Source: Aquitalea denitrificans
GTDB taxonomy: Bacteria; Pseudomonadota; Gammaproteobacteria; Burkholderiales; Chromobacteriaceae
Length of the DNA stretch: 64,000 bases
Direction of reading: 5' to 3'
NCBI RefSeq assembly: GCF_009856625.1
Contig: NZ_CP047241.1
Location: 248,001-312,000 of the forward strand
Both the position numbers and the translations under genes were made by a program. Below are positions 27,519 through 35,809 of the stretch, piece by piece (the stretch's first letter is position 1; each line of letters opens with the position of its first letter). Below the pieces are notes generated by a model. The model had not been told where the DNA came from and did no database searches. It saw only the letters and a program-made list of their open reading frames with translations.

Positions 27519-28228
27519 TCGACATCATCCAACAATACTGGAAAGCCTTCCTGTGGACGGATGGCTATCACCTGTCGGGCCTGGCCGTCACCATGTGGCT
27601 GCTGGTGATTTCCATTGCCTTTGGCTTCTGTGCCTCCATTCCGCTGGCCATTGCCCGCGTGTCCAAATCCAGATGGCTGTCCAGCCCGGTATGGCTGTTT
27701 TCCTACGTGTTCCGTGGTACACCGCTGTACATCCAGCTGCTGTTCTTCTACACCGGCATGTACAGCCTGGATGTGGTGCGCGATGTGGACATCCTCAACC
27801 ACTTCTTCCGCGAAGGGTATAACTGCACCATTCTGGCCTTCGGCCTGAATACCTGCGCCTATACCACCGAAATCTTCGCCGGTGCCATCAAGGCCACCCC
27901 TTATGGCGAGATCGAGGCTGGCCGCGCCTATGGCATGAACAGGTTCACCCTGTATCGCCGCGTGATCATTCCGTCCGCGCTGCGCCGCGCCCTGCCGGCC
28001 TACAGCAACGAGGTGATCCTGATGCTGCATGCCACCACCGTTGCCTTCACCGCCACCGTGCCGGACATTCTGAAAGTGGCGCGTGACGTGAATGCCGCCA
28101 CCTATGACTCGTTCAATGCCTTTGGCCTGGCCGCATTGATTTACCTGTGTATCACCTTTGTTCTGGTGGCCCTGTTCCGCAAGGCGGAAAGCAAGTGGCT
28201 GGCGCACCTGCGCCCGATGAAGGCCTGA
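27515..28228 (+). CDS. hisM: Amino-acid ABC transporter permease HisM type
   Basis: Second permease half (237 aa). A GTG at 27515 overlapping the hisQ stop is taken as start, with GGGAGG at 27502-27507. A start further upstream would lie inside hisQ. The EAA loop is EAGRAYGMNRFTLYRRVIIPS. VFRGTPLYIQLLFFYTGMY and STATION-type helices of the family are present, ending with LFRKAESKWL as in HisM. Confidence 0.88.
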   Translation: MIDIIQQYWKAFLWTDGYHLSGLAVTMWLLVISIAFGFCASIPLAIARVSKSRWLSSPVWLFSYVFRGTPLYIQLLFFYTGMYSLDVVRDVDILNHFFREGYNCTILAFGLNTCAYTTEIFAGAIKATPYGEIEAGRAYGMNRFTLYRRVIIPSALRRALPAYSNEVILMLHATTVAFTATVPDILKVARDVNAATYDSFNAFGLAALIYLCITFVLVALFRKAESKWLAHLRPMKA

Positions 28229-28248
28229 GTTACCCGCAAGGATAAAAG

Positions 28249-29016
28249 ATGGAAAAGCTAGTCGTTAAAGACCTGCACAAGAGCTATGGCAGCCACGAAG
28301 TGCTCAAGGGTATTTCGCTCAAGGCCAAGGCCGGCGATGTAATCAGCATCATCGGTTCCTCCGGCTCGGGCAAAAGTACCTTTCTGCGCTGTATCAACTT
28401 CCTGGAAAAACCCAACGCCGGCAGCATCAGCCTGGGCGGCGAGGAAATCCGCCTGCAAAAAAACAAGCAGGGCGAACTGATACCGGCCGACCAGAAGCAG
28501 CTGCAGACCATGCGCTCCAAGCTGGCCATGGTATTCCAGCATTTCAATCTGTGGGGCCACATGACGGTGCTGGAAAATGTTATCGAAGCACCCATTCACG
28601 TGCTGGGTCTTTCCCGTGACGAAGCCATTGCCCGCGCCGAAAAATACCTGCGCAAGGTAGGGCTGGATGCCCAGGCACAGGCCAAGTACCCGGCGCATAT
28701 GTCCGGTGGCCAGCAACAACGCGTGGCCATTGCCCGTGCGCTGGCGATGGAGCCGGAAGTGATGCTGTTTGACGAACCCACCTCGGCGCTGGACCCGGAA
28801 CTGGTGGGCGAAGTGCTGAAGGTGATGCAGACTCTGGCCGAAGAAGGCCGCACCATGGTGGTGGTGACCCACGAGATGGGCTTTGCCCGCAATGTGTCCA
28901 ACCACGTCATGTTCCTGCACAAGGGGCTGGTGGAAGAAGAAGGCCACCCGGACGAAGTGTTCGGCAATACCAAGAGCGAACGCCTGAAGGCTTTTCTGTC
29001 CGGCAGCCTGAAATAA
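28249..29016 (+). CDS. hisP: Amino-acid ABC transporter ATP-binding protein HisP type
   Basis: Cytoplasmic ATPase of the importer (255 aa). Walker A GSSGSGKST, Q-loop VFQHFNLW, signature MSGGQQQRVAIARA, Walker B VMLFDEPTSALDPE and switch histidine VTHEMGFARN are all intact. An insertion with KNKQGELIPADQKQL near residue 75 is typical of HisP-like ATPases. Last gene of the operon; a strong terminator follows. Confidence 0.93.
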   Translation: MEKLVVKDLHKSYGSHEVLKGISLKAKAGDVISIIGSSGSGKSTFLRCINFLEKPNAGSISLGGEEIRLQKNKQGELIPADQKQLQTMRSKLAMVFQHFNLWGHMTVLENVIEAPIHVLGLSRDEAIARAEKYLRKVGLDAQAQAKYPAHMSGGQQQRVAIARALAMEPEVMLFDEPTSALDPELVGEVLKVMQTLAEEGRTMVVVTHEMGFARNVSNHVMFLHKGLVEEEGHPDEVFGNTKSERLKAFLSGSLK

Positions 29017-29037
29017 GTTATCTGTTTTTAAAAAAGC

Positions 29038-29069
29038 AAAACGGCCCATTGTGAGATGGGCCGTTTTTT
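29038..29069 (+). terminator. Intrinsic terminator after hisP
   Basis: Perfect 12-bp stem AAAACGGCCCAT / ATGGGCCGTTTT with a 6-nt loop and a T-run. The reverse strand also offers TTTT, so it may stop the convergent effector transcript too. Confidence 0.9.
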
Positions 29070-29125
29070 GCGCTTGCCGTTTTAGCGACTAAGCGCCGCC
29101 AGTAACAGGCTGTGGCTTGGCCGTG

Positions 29126-31393
29126 TTACAGCCGACCATACCAGTCCGGAACCGCCGGTATCTGGCAGCGTTTCTCCACATCCGGAATATCCCGCTGGTA
29201 GTCCTTATTGGTTTTGTCATTGTACAGAATGGTACGCAGCCGGAAATAACTGGCATACGGCTCACGGTTGCCGGTGCTGGCCACCATGAACCAGGCCCGT
29301 GAATCGTGAATGTGCTCATCAAACAGCGCCAACAAGAGCAGGTCTGCCATCAGCTGGGCATACATCTGCTCGCTGTGGCGCAATAGAAAGACCGATTCAT
29401 AAGCATGCTCCGGCGCCATGGACTGCACGCTGCCAATGCCAACCAGGCGCAGCAGCCAGTCTGTCCAGGTGAACGTCCCCACCCTGGGGGGCGGTGGAAT
29501 GGTTTGCCAGGCTGGGCGCTCGCCTTTTATGGCCAGTGGGTCGGGTACGGCAATGGCCTGGCCTTGGGCGTTGTAGCGCGGCTCCACTTTTTTCCAGTGC
29601 AGATAATGCACCCGGAATTCCTTGGCCGCATTGCGCAACTGCGATTTATCCATGCTGGGGTCAAAATCCTTGGCGTAAGACGGCAGCTTGTCACTTACCG
29701 GCTGGCCGGTGGCCGGGTTGCGAACCCCGCTGGGCATGGGCTGCTGGGCCACTTGCTGCTGCGCCCGTTCCAGTGCGCGCTGGTCGATTGCTTTGCCTCG
29801 CTCCCTGCGGGCGGTATTGTCGGCTTGCACCTGTTGCAGCCGGGCCTGGGCTGCATCGCTGGCGCGGGCTTGTTCCCAGGCCTGGTGCGCCCAAGCGATT
29901 TGCGCCGGGTTATCCTCCGGAATGCTGCGGTAATACGGCAACTGCTCCTGCGACACCCCGCCTTCCCCGCCCAGGCCGCCGGCATAGCGGGCAATGCGCC
30001 AGGCGGTCATCAGTGCCGTCTGGCGGGCGATGATGCGTTCCACCGTGTCTTGCTGGCAGTCCTGCCGTACGGCCCAGGCATTGAAGCGTTGGATGAGTTC
30101 AGGGCTGACTGCAAAGTTTCTTATTGATTTTTCATCCATCCAACGCCATTTTTCGATAAATTCGATGCTGGCCTGCGTGTCGATAAACACCTGTTTGGGC
30201 AGTGTTAACGGCGCGCCGGCATGAAAGGCAAACAGATACATGCGGCGCAGGGCGATCTGCGACAGCTGCGAGCCAATACCGTCGCGTGCCTTGCCCTGCT
30301 CGCCCAGGCCATAGCCGCCGCCCACATCGGAATGCACGCCGGGGTAGACAAATTCCCCCAGGTGGCCGGGCGGGTAGTGGCCCGTATCCCAACGGGTGGA
30401 GTCCAGCGGAAAGCAGATGCGCTGCTCGTGCGCCGATACCAGGTGCACATGCTGGCCGATCAGGCCGGGGGCATCCGGCAGCGGCATGGTGTCGTCCGCC
30501 CAGCCCATATGGCCCAGCGCCGGGGCGGTCAGCGCGGCCAGGCCCACCGATGCCACGGTATCAAACAGGCCAATAAACGGAATCTTGATCGGTATGCCAA
30601 ACAGCGTATAGCCACCGTCATCGCCACGCTCACACATTTCATGCAGCCAGTAGACAAAGGTGCGCGCCTCGGCCGCCCCGCGCGAAAAGCCATACACATA
30701 CACTTTCAGGCAGGCCACGGTAGGCACTTCCTGGTTCTGTCGGTGGGTGAGCACCTTGGCCAGGCCCAGCTGCATCGCCTCCTTACGCCGCCAAGCTGCC
30801 GGCCAGTTACGCTTTTGTTGCTGCCACTCATCGTTGGGGTCATTTAACGGGGGAAACTCCATGGCGCTGGCGATGTTGTAGGCATCGGCATCTTCCAGCC
30901 GGTTCGGGAATTTATCCACATCCGGGCTGATGGTGCGTTGCAGGGCATCAATCAGGCGGGTAAAGCCCCAGTGAATGCGCATTTGGCCGCCAGCGGCATA
31001 TTGCAGGCCCGCGGATGACGGCCCATCCTCCTTGATCTCGCGAAACTGGGTGCCTACCCCCTGCAGGTAATAGGCAAAAAAGCCATCCCTTGCTGCCCTG
31101 TCTCCCTGAATGGCGGCACGGAACAGCCGGCCAATATTGGAATGGCTGTTATGCGCTTCGTCGGTGTACAGATGGTTATTGGTGCCATCAAAAAACAGCG
31201 AGACATTGCATACCATGCCGCAGGGCGGTGGCCTGCGTTTGACATGGGCTGCAAAGTAAAGCGCATCCATTTCCCGGCTTTGGCTCATGCGGTTGGCGCG
31301 CAACACCTGGGCATCGCTGGGGAAGGCATCACGTGTTTCATCCCAGGGTGGGGCGGTGTGGGCGGTGGCCGGGTTTACGGTGTGTTGGGGCAT
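29126..31393 (-). CDS. DUF2235 (Tle1-like) lipase-type T6SS effector
   Basis: 755 aa from the ATG at 31393. It has the DUF2235 alpha/beta-hydrolase marks: NVSLFFDGTNNHL near the start, the nucleophile elbow VYGFSRGAAEARTFVYWL (GxSxG) and the acid loop YPGVHSDVGGGYG. Tle1 members are phospholipases delivered by type VI secretion; the function here is by family. No signal peptide is visible, as expected for a T6SS cargo, and no vgrG is adjacent. The long second half is alanine/glutamine-rich (ARLQQVQADNTARRERGKA) and probably forms the target or membrane-binding part. Its first 19 bases overlap the stop of the upstream lipoprotein gene, so expression is coupled to it. Confidence 0.82.
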   Translation of the reverse strand: MPQHTVNPATAHTAPPWDETRDAFPSDAQVLRANRMSQSREMDALYFAAHVKRRPPPCGMVCNVSLFFDGTNNHLYTDEAHNSHSNIGRLFRAAIQGDRAARDGFFAYYLQGVGTQFREIKEDGPSSAGLQYAAGGQMRIHWGFTRLIDALQRTISPDVDKFPNRLEDADAYNIASAMEFPPLNDPNDEWQQQKRNWPAAWRRKEAMQLGLAKVLTHRQNQEVPTVACLKVYVYGFSRGAAEARTFVYWLHEMCERGDDGGYTLFGIPIKIPFIGLFDTVASVGLAALTAPALGHMGWADDTMPLPDAPGLIGQHVHLVSAHEQRICFPLDSTRWDTGHYPPGHLGEFVYPGVHSDVGGGYGLGEQGKARDGIGSQLSQIALRRMYLFAFHAGAPLTLPKQVFIDTQASIEFIEKWRWMDEKSIRNFAVSPELIQRFNAWAVRQDCQQDTVERIIARQTALMTAWRIARYAGGLGGEGGVSQEQLPYYRSIPEDNPAQIAWAHQAWEQARASDAAQARLQQVQADNTARRERGKAIDQRALERAQQQVAQQPMPSGVRNPATGQPVSDKLPSYAKDFDPSMDKSQLRNAAKEFRVHYLHWKKVEPRYNAQGQAIAVPDPLAIKGERPAWQTIPPPPRVGTFTWTDWLLRLVGIGSVQSMAPEHAYESVFLLRHSEQMYAQLMADLLLLALFDEHIHDSRAWFMVASTGNREPYASYFRLRTILYNDKTNKDYQRDIPDVEKRCQIPAVPDWYGRL

Positions 31394-31959
31394 GACTTTC
31401 CTTCCATTGCGGCGGCTTGTTGCCGCCATTGGCTAACAAGGGGGCCTTCCTGATCGCAATCAATGGTGACGCGGACTTGATCGCACGGCAGAAACACCAG
31501 GGTGACACCACAGGTGCGGGTATAGGGCAGCAGTTCCACCTGGGCGCTGTGGCGTTGGTAGGCGGCTTCTTTCTTTTTCATGTATTCCAGAAATTTGTAG
31601 TACTCCTTGTCCATATTTGGTCCACAACCTAGGCATGGGTTAGGGTCTTTCACCCAGCGCACGGTGGCGATCATGCCGGGATACCACTTCTTTGGCAGGC
31701 TGGCGCAGCACACTTCACCTCCCCGGCCAGGCGCACCCATACGACCGATAAAGTCGAATTCAGCATCCAGAATGGTGTCCATCTTTCCGGTCAGGTCATA
31801 CACCCGTACCGGTGCGCCGATCAGGCTGAAGGAGGAGGAGCTGCTGGCGCAGGCGGTCAGCAGGGCGAGCAGGCAGCTGGTCAGCAGCCGCCGTCGCCTG
31901 TGCGGTGGCGGTGGATGGGCCTGGATGGTGCTGGCGGGGTTTACGGTGTGTTGGGACAT
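31375..31959 (-). CDS. DUF3304-like lipoprotein, copy A (candidate immunity)
   Basis: 194 aa from the ATG at 31959. An extended polar N-terminus (MSQHTVNPASTIQ, proline run, RRRRLL) leads into a lipobox LLTAC, then a serine run. The core VYDLTGKMDTILDAEFDFIG, GRGGEVCCASLPKKWYPG and MIATVRWVKDP matches the DUF3304 pattern (CC...P..W.PG...TVRW). The variable middle carries PCLGCGPN and YMKKKEAAYQR. The C-terminus QQAAAMEGKSCPNTP overlaps the effector start. As a lipoprotein translated just before a lipase effector it is a good candidate immunity protein; this is inference. Confidence 0.75.
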   Translation of the reverse strand: MSQHTVNPASTIQAHPPPPHRRRRLLTSCLLALLTACASSSSSFSLIGAPVRVYDLTGKMDTILDAEFDFIGRMGAPGRGGEVCCASLPKKWYPGMIATVRWVKDPNPCLGCGPNMDKEYYKFLEYMKKKEAAYQRHSAQVELLPYTRTCGVTLVFLPCDQVRVTIDCDQEGPLVSQWRQQAAAMEGKSCPNTP

Positions 31960-32510
31960 GACTTTCCTTTCATCGCGGCGGCTTGTTGCCGCCATTGGCT
32001 GACCAGGGGGCCTTCCTGATCGCAATCAATGGTGACGCGGACTTGATCGCACGGCAGAAACACCAGGGTGACACCACAGGTGCGGGTATAGGGCAGCAGT
32101 TCCACCTGGGCGCTGAGGTGTTGGTAGGGGGGGCGGCGCTTTTTGTACTCGGCATAGGCTTTAGGTTCAACGGGGTAATCCAGTGTCGGTGCCGGATCTT
32201 TCACCCAGCGCACGGTGGCGATCATGCCGGGGTACCACTTCTTCGGCAGGCTGGCGCAGCACACTTCACCACCCCGGCCAGGCGCACCCATACGACCGAT
32301 AAAGTCGAATTCGGCATTCACGATGGTGCCGATGTCGCCAGTGAGGTCATACACGCGTACCGGTGCGCCGATCAGGCTGAAGGAGGAGGAGCTGCTGGCG
32401 CAGGCGGTCAGCAGGGTGAGCAGGCAGCTGGCCAGCAGCCGCCGTCGCCTGCGTGGTGGCGGTGGACGGGGCTGGATGGTGCTGGCGGGGTTTACGGTGT
32501 GTTGGGACAT
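31941..32510 (-). CDS. DUF3304-like lipoprotein, copy B (candidate immunity, mosaic)
   Basis: 189 aa, start ATG at 32510. N-terminus MSQHTVNPASTIQPRP, RRRRRLL, lipobox LLTAC. It is a mosaic. Its middle (LTGDIGTIVNAEFDFIG through TVRWVK) matches copy C, while its last 50 residues match copy A with one change (AMKGKSCPNTP). The variable segment DYPVEPKAYAEYKKRRPPYQH is unique and lacks the cysteine pair found in A and C. Its stop overlaps the start of copy A by 19 bases, repeating the junction seen between copy A and the effector. Confidence 0.72.
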   Translation of the reverse strand: MSQHTVNPASTIQPRPPPPRRRRRLLASCLLTLLTACASSSSSFSLIGAPVRVYDLTGDIGTIVNAEFDFIGRMGAPGRGGEVCCASLPKKWYPGMIATVRWVKDPAPTLDYPVEPKAYAEYKKRRPPYQHLSAQVELLPYTRTCGVTLVFLPCDQVRVTIDCDQEGPLVSQWRQQAAAMKGKSCPNTP

Positions 32511-32583
32511 GACTTTCCTTCCATTGCGGCGGCTTGTTGCCGCCATTGGCTGACCAGGGGGCCTTTCTGTGTGTGAGCGGGTC

Positions 32584-33126
32584 TTAAGGTTGTTTCGGGC
32601 ATTGTTGTGTCATCCCGTATTTTTGAAGAATGTCTTTGTCATCAGCGCGGGCGATGTAGCCGGATTCACGGCAATCAATCACCACTCTGACCTGATCACA
32701 AGGGAAGAAAACGAGTGCGATCCCGCAGGTATCGCCGTAGGGGGGGAGTTCCACCTGGGCGCTGAGGCGTTGGTAGGTGGCTCTTTTCTTTTTCATGTAC
32801 TCCTTAAATTTTTCATTTTCTTTGTCGATGTTGGGGGCGCAATCAAAACAAGGGGAAGGATTTTTCACCCAGCGCACGGTGGCGATCATGCCGGGGTACC
32901 ACTTCTTCGGCAGGCTGGCGCAGCACACTTCACCACCCCGGCCAGGCGCACCCATACGACCGATAAAGTCGAATTCGGCATTCACGATGGTGCCGATGTC
33001 GCCAGTGAGGTCATACACGCGCACCGGTGCGCCGATCAGGCTGAAGGAGGAGGAGCTGCCGGCGCAGGCGGTCAACAGGGCGAGCAGGCAGCTGGCCAGC
33101 AGCCGCCGTCGCGGGGTTTGTGTCAT
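32584..33126 (-). CDS. DUF3304-like lipoprotein, copy C (probable founder copy)
   Basis: 180 aa from the ATG at 33126. It has a compact lipoprotein signal (MTQTPRRRLLASCLLALLTAC) without the extra N-terminal segment of copies A and B, suggesting it is the original form. The core is the same DUF3304-like sequence. The variable part reads PCFDCAPNIDKE and YMKKKRATYQR, like copy A. The C-terminus diverges (DILQKYGMTQQCPKQP), and there is a 73-bp gap before copy B, not an overlap. First gene of the lipoprotein-effector unit. Confidence 0.75.
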   Translation of the reverse strand: MTQTPRRRLLASCLLALLTACAGSSSSFSLIGAPVRVYDLTGDIGTIVNAEFDFIGRMGAPGRGGEVCCASLPKKWYPGMIATVRWVKNPSPCFDCAPNIDKENEKFKEYMKKKRATYQRLSAQVELPPYGDTCGIALVFFPCDQVRVVIDCRESGYIARADDKDILQKYGMTQQCPKQP

Positions 33127-33207
33127 TGGTGGGCTCCTGAGGGGTAGCTGGCCAATCGATTGCCCGGCACAGCAGGGGATGGGCAGTCTGGCAAGCAGCA
33201 TGACATC

Positions 33208-33238
33208 GGCAATCATCAGCGGATGACAGATGATTGCC
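33208..33238. promoter_or_regulatory. Inverted repeat upstream of the lipoprotein-effector unit
   Basis: GGCAATCATC, 11-nt loop, GATGATTGCC is a perfect 10-bp dyad 82 bp upstream of copy C and on the other side 105 bp after the LysR gene stop. No T-run follows, so an operator or leader hairpin is possible. Confidence 0.45.
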
Positions 33239-33342
33239 TATCAGAAGTGGTGGTGATTGGCGCTGGAAACTTCAGCGTTTTCAATAGCATGGCAGAGGAG
33301 CAGACAGTACCGTGGCAACATCGCCGGTGCTTGTTGCGTGGC

Positions 33343-34248
33343 TCAGGCGTCCAGCGCGGTGTGTAACTGTTGCTGTAGCAACTGCAAGAACTGGCTGACG
33401 GCGGGGGGGAGTCGGCGTGCCTTCATGGTCATCAATTGCAGCTGTCTTTGCTGCAACAGTGGTTCGTCAATTCTTTTGGCTAGTAGTTGGTTACATTCCG
33501 GCTGTCCGTGAATGGCCAGGCGGCTGCCCAGGGCAATGGTGTCGGTGTGGGCGGCAAAGCGGTGCAGGGTGCTGGTGTGACCGCTGCTCAGCAGCGGGGT
33601 AAATACCTTGCCCTGAGCCGTGAAGCTCCATTCCAGCAATTGTCGTACCGTGTTGCCGCGCTCCAGGATGGCCAGCGGATAACGGGCCAGGTCGTCCAGG
33701 CTCAGCACTTCTTGGCTGGCCAGCGGATGGCCGGGGCGTAGCAGCGCACATACCGGCAGCGTATGGTGCAGCACGATTTCAATTTCATGGGTGCTGGCGA
33801 TGGTAAAACCCAGGCCGATATCAGCCTCGCCGGTTTCCACCCAGTGGCAGACTTGTTCAGGGTTGCCGCTTTCGAGGATAAAGCGTGTTGCGGGGTATTG
33901 CTGGTGATATATCAGCATCACATCCGGCAAGACACCATGGACAAAACCATCGGTGCAAGCCAGTCGTACCAGCCCTCCCGAGCTGGCATGTCGAGAGGAA
34001 ATTTCTCCCAATACCAACTGGGCATCCAGCAAGGTGCGGCGTGCATGTTCCGCCAGCAATTGCCCAGCTTCGGTCAGCACCATGCCACGTGGCAGGCGTT
34101 CGAATAGCACGGTGCCTGTCTCTTGTTCCAGTTTAGTGATTTGCCGACTGATGGCGGATACCGCGACATGTAGTTCTTCTGATGCTGCGGCTAGTGATCC
34201 AGTACGTGCCACTTCGACGAAGTAGCGCAGAGCGATGCCATGTATCAC
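33343..34248 (-). CDS. LysR-family transcriptional regulator
   Basis: 301 aa. The N-terminal winged helix-turn-helix reads LRYFVEVARTGSLAAASEEL and VSAISRQITKLEQETGTVLFER. A type-2 periplasmic-binding-like effector domain follows (LVRLACTDGFVHGVLPDVM). It is divergent from a peptidase and transporter pair with a 121-bp gap holding a LysR-like dyad, so it probably controls them and itself. The inducer is unknown. Confidence 0.9.
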   Translation of the reverse strand: MIHGIALRYFVEVARTGSLAAASEELHVAVSAISRQITKLEQETGTVLFERLPRGMVLTEAGQLLAEHARRTLLDAQLVLGEISSRHASSGGLVRLACTDGFVHGVLPDVMLIYHQQYPATRFILESGNPEQVCHWVETGEADIGLGFTIASTHEIEIVLHHTLPVCALLRPGHPLASQEVLSLDDLARYPLAILERGNTVRQLLEWSFTAQGKVFTPLLSSGHTSTLHRFAAHTDTIALGSRLAIHGQPECNQLLAKRIDEPLLQQRQLQLMTMKARRLPPAVSQFLQLLQQQLHTALDA

Positions 34249-34267
34249 CTTGATCTCCCTTGCTTTT

Positions 34268-34282
34268 TAGGCAATAAGCCTA
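34268..34282. promoter_or_regulatory. LysR-type operator candidate
   Basis: TAGGC, 5-nt spacer, GCCTA is a perfect short dyad in the intergenic region between the divergent lysR-type gene and the M20 peptidase gene, in a T-rich setting. It fits the position and the interrupted-dyad form of LysR sites. Confidence 0.5.
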
Positions 34283-34369
34283 GCTTTTTTTGCAATTGTC
34301 ATTGCTGTTTTCCCGCTTCTAGACTGCGCAAGCCATCCCACCATATGTAATTCGCACCGGAGAAACCAG

Positions 34370-35809
34370 ATGAGACAAGGGCAGGTTTTGCGTAGCCAGG
34401 CTATTGATACGGCTCAGGACTATTTCGATCACGGTGGTCTGTTAAGCGATGTACAGCGCCGGGTTGCTTTTCATACCGAAAGCCAGGAGCCGGGGCAGGC
34501 GGCAACCCACATTGCCTATTTCCAGCAGGAGATCATTCCAACCTTGCAGCGTATGGGCTTTCACTGCCGGATACTGGACAACCCGGTGGCACCGTTGGCC
34601 CCTTTTCTGTTGGCTGAACGGCATGAGGACAACACCTTGCCCACGGTACTGAGCTATGGCCACGCGGATGTGGTACGCGGTGATGACATACATTGGCATA
34701 CGGGACGGAGTCCCTGGTTGGTGAGTGTAGAAGATGAGCGTTGGTATGGCCGGGGAACCGCTGATAACAAGGGTCAGCATTCGATCAACCTGGCCGCGCT
34801 GGAGGCAGTACTGCAAACCCGTGGTGGCCGACTGGGCTTTAACAGCAAGTGGCTGTTTGAAAGCGGCGAGGAAATTGGCTCGCCCGGTTTGCGGGAAATT
34901 TGCCAGTCCGAACAGATGGCCTTGCAGGCAGATGTGTTCATTGCCTCGGACGGGCCGCGAGTAAGTGCCGGGCGGCCAACGCTGTTTCTTGGCTCGCGTG
35001 GCAGTGTGCTGATTGAACTGCAGCTGCTGTTGCGCAAAAGCGGACATCATTCCGGTAATTGGGGTGGGGCGCTGCGCAACCCTGCGGTGCTGCTGTCTCA
35101 TGCCATTGCTAGCCTGGTCAATGCGCACGGTGTGATCAATGTAGAAGGCTTGCGGCCACCACCGTTGGGTGCCGCAGTGCGCAACGCACTATCCGGCCTG
35201 ACGCTGGCTGGCGAAGCAAACAGCCCGCAGGTAGATACCGACTGGGGCGAGCCGGGGCTGAGTCCTCTGGAACGTGTTATCGGCTGGAATACGCTGGAGG
35301 TGCTGGCATTGCAGGCAGGTGATGCCAACAAGCCGGTGAATGCCATCCCACCCACGGCCAAGGCGGTGTGCCAGTTGCGCTTTGTCGTGGGCACCGACTG
35401 GCGCAATACCCGGCAACATATCGTGTCGCATCTGCAGCGGCACGGGCTGGAGCATGTGCAGGTGCGCATTTTGTCCAGTTCTGCGGCCACCCGGCTGGCG
35501 TTGGACAATCCCTGGGTGCGGTGGACGCTGGACTCCATACAACTCAGCACCGACAAGCAGGCGGCGTTGCTGCCCAATCTGGGGGGCACGGTTCCCAACG
35601 ATGCCTTTGCTGACATTTTGGGCCTGCCCACCCTGTGGCTGCCGCATTCTTATCCCGGCTGTGCCCAGCATGCTCCCAACGAACATCTGCTGGCACCCGT
35701 GGCGCGCGAGGCGCTGGGACTGATGGCGGGCATCTGGTGGGATCTGGGTGAGCAGGGCAGCCAGATCATTGCACAAGCCGCAGCGCACACAGGAGAAAAT
35801 CATGTCTGA
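34370..35809 (+). CDS. M20-family metallopeptidase
   Basis: 479-aa cytoplasmic enzyme that hydrolyses peptides or N-acyl amino acids with two metal ions. Ligands are visible in order: H in SYGHADVV, D in GRGTADNKGQH, the catalytic and ligand Glu pair in FESGEEIGSPG, D in FIASDGPR and H in YPGCAQHAPNEH. The insertion of the dimerisation domain (GSRGSVLIELQLLL) is normal. The following transporter gene overlaps its end by eight bases, so peptide import and cleavage, or release of the product, are probably linked. The exact substrate cannot be read. Confidence 0.88.
   Translation: MRQGQVLRSQAIDTAQDYFDHGGLLSDVQRRVAFHTESQEPGQAATHIAYFQQEIIPTLQRMGFHCRILDNPVAPLAPFLLAERHEDNTLPTVLSYGHADVVRGDDIHWHTGRSPWLVSVEDERWYGRGTADNKGQHSINLAALEAVLQTRGGRLGFNSKWLFESGEEIGSPGLREICQSEQMALQADVFIASDGPRVSAGRPTLFLGSRGSVLIELQLLLRKSGHHSGNWGGALRNPAVLLSHAIASLVNAHGVINVEGLRPPPLGAAVRNALSGLTLAGEANSPQVDTDWGEPGLSPLERVIGWNTLEVLALQAGDANKPVNAIPPTAKAVCQLRFVVGTDWRNTRQHIVSHLQRHGLEHVQVRILSSSAATRLALDNPWVRWTLDSIQLSTDKQAALLPNLGGTVPNDAFADILGLPTLWLPHSYPGCAQHAPNEHLLAPVAREALGLMAGIWWDLGEQGSQIIAQAAAHTGENHV

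Noticed and set aside
31375..33126. Lipoprotein repeats as a CRISPR or satellite array
   Set aside because: The repeats are gene-length coding duplications about 550-600 bp apart, with lipobox and conserved protein cores.
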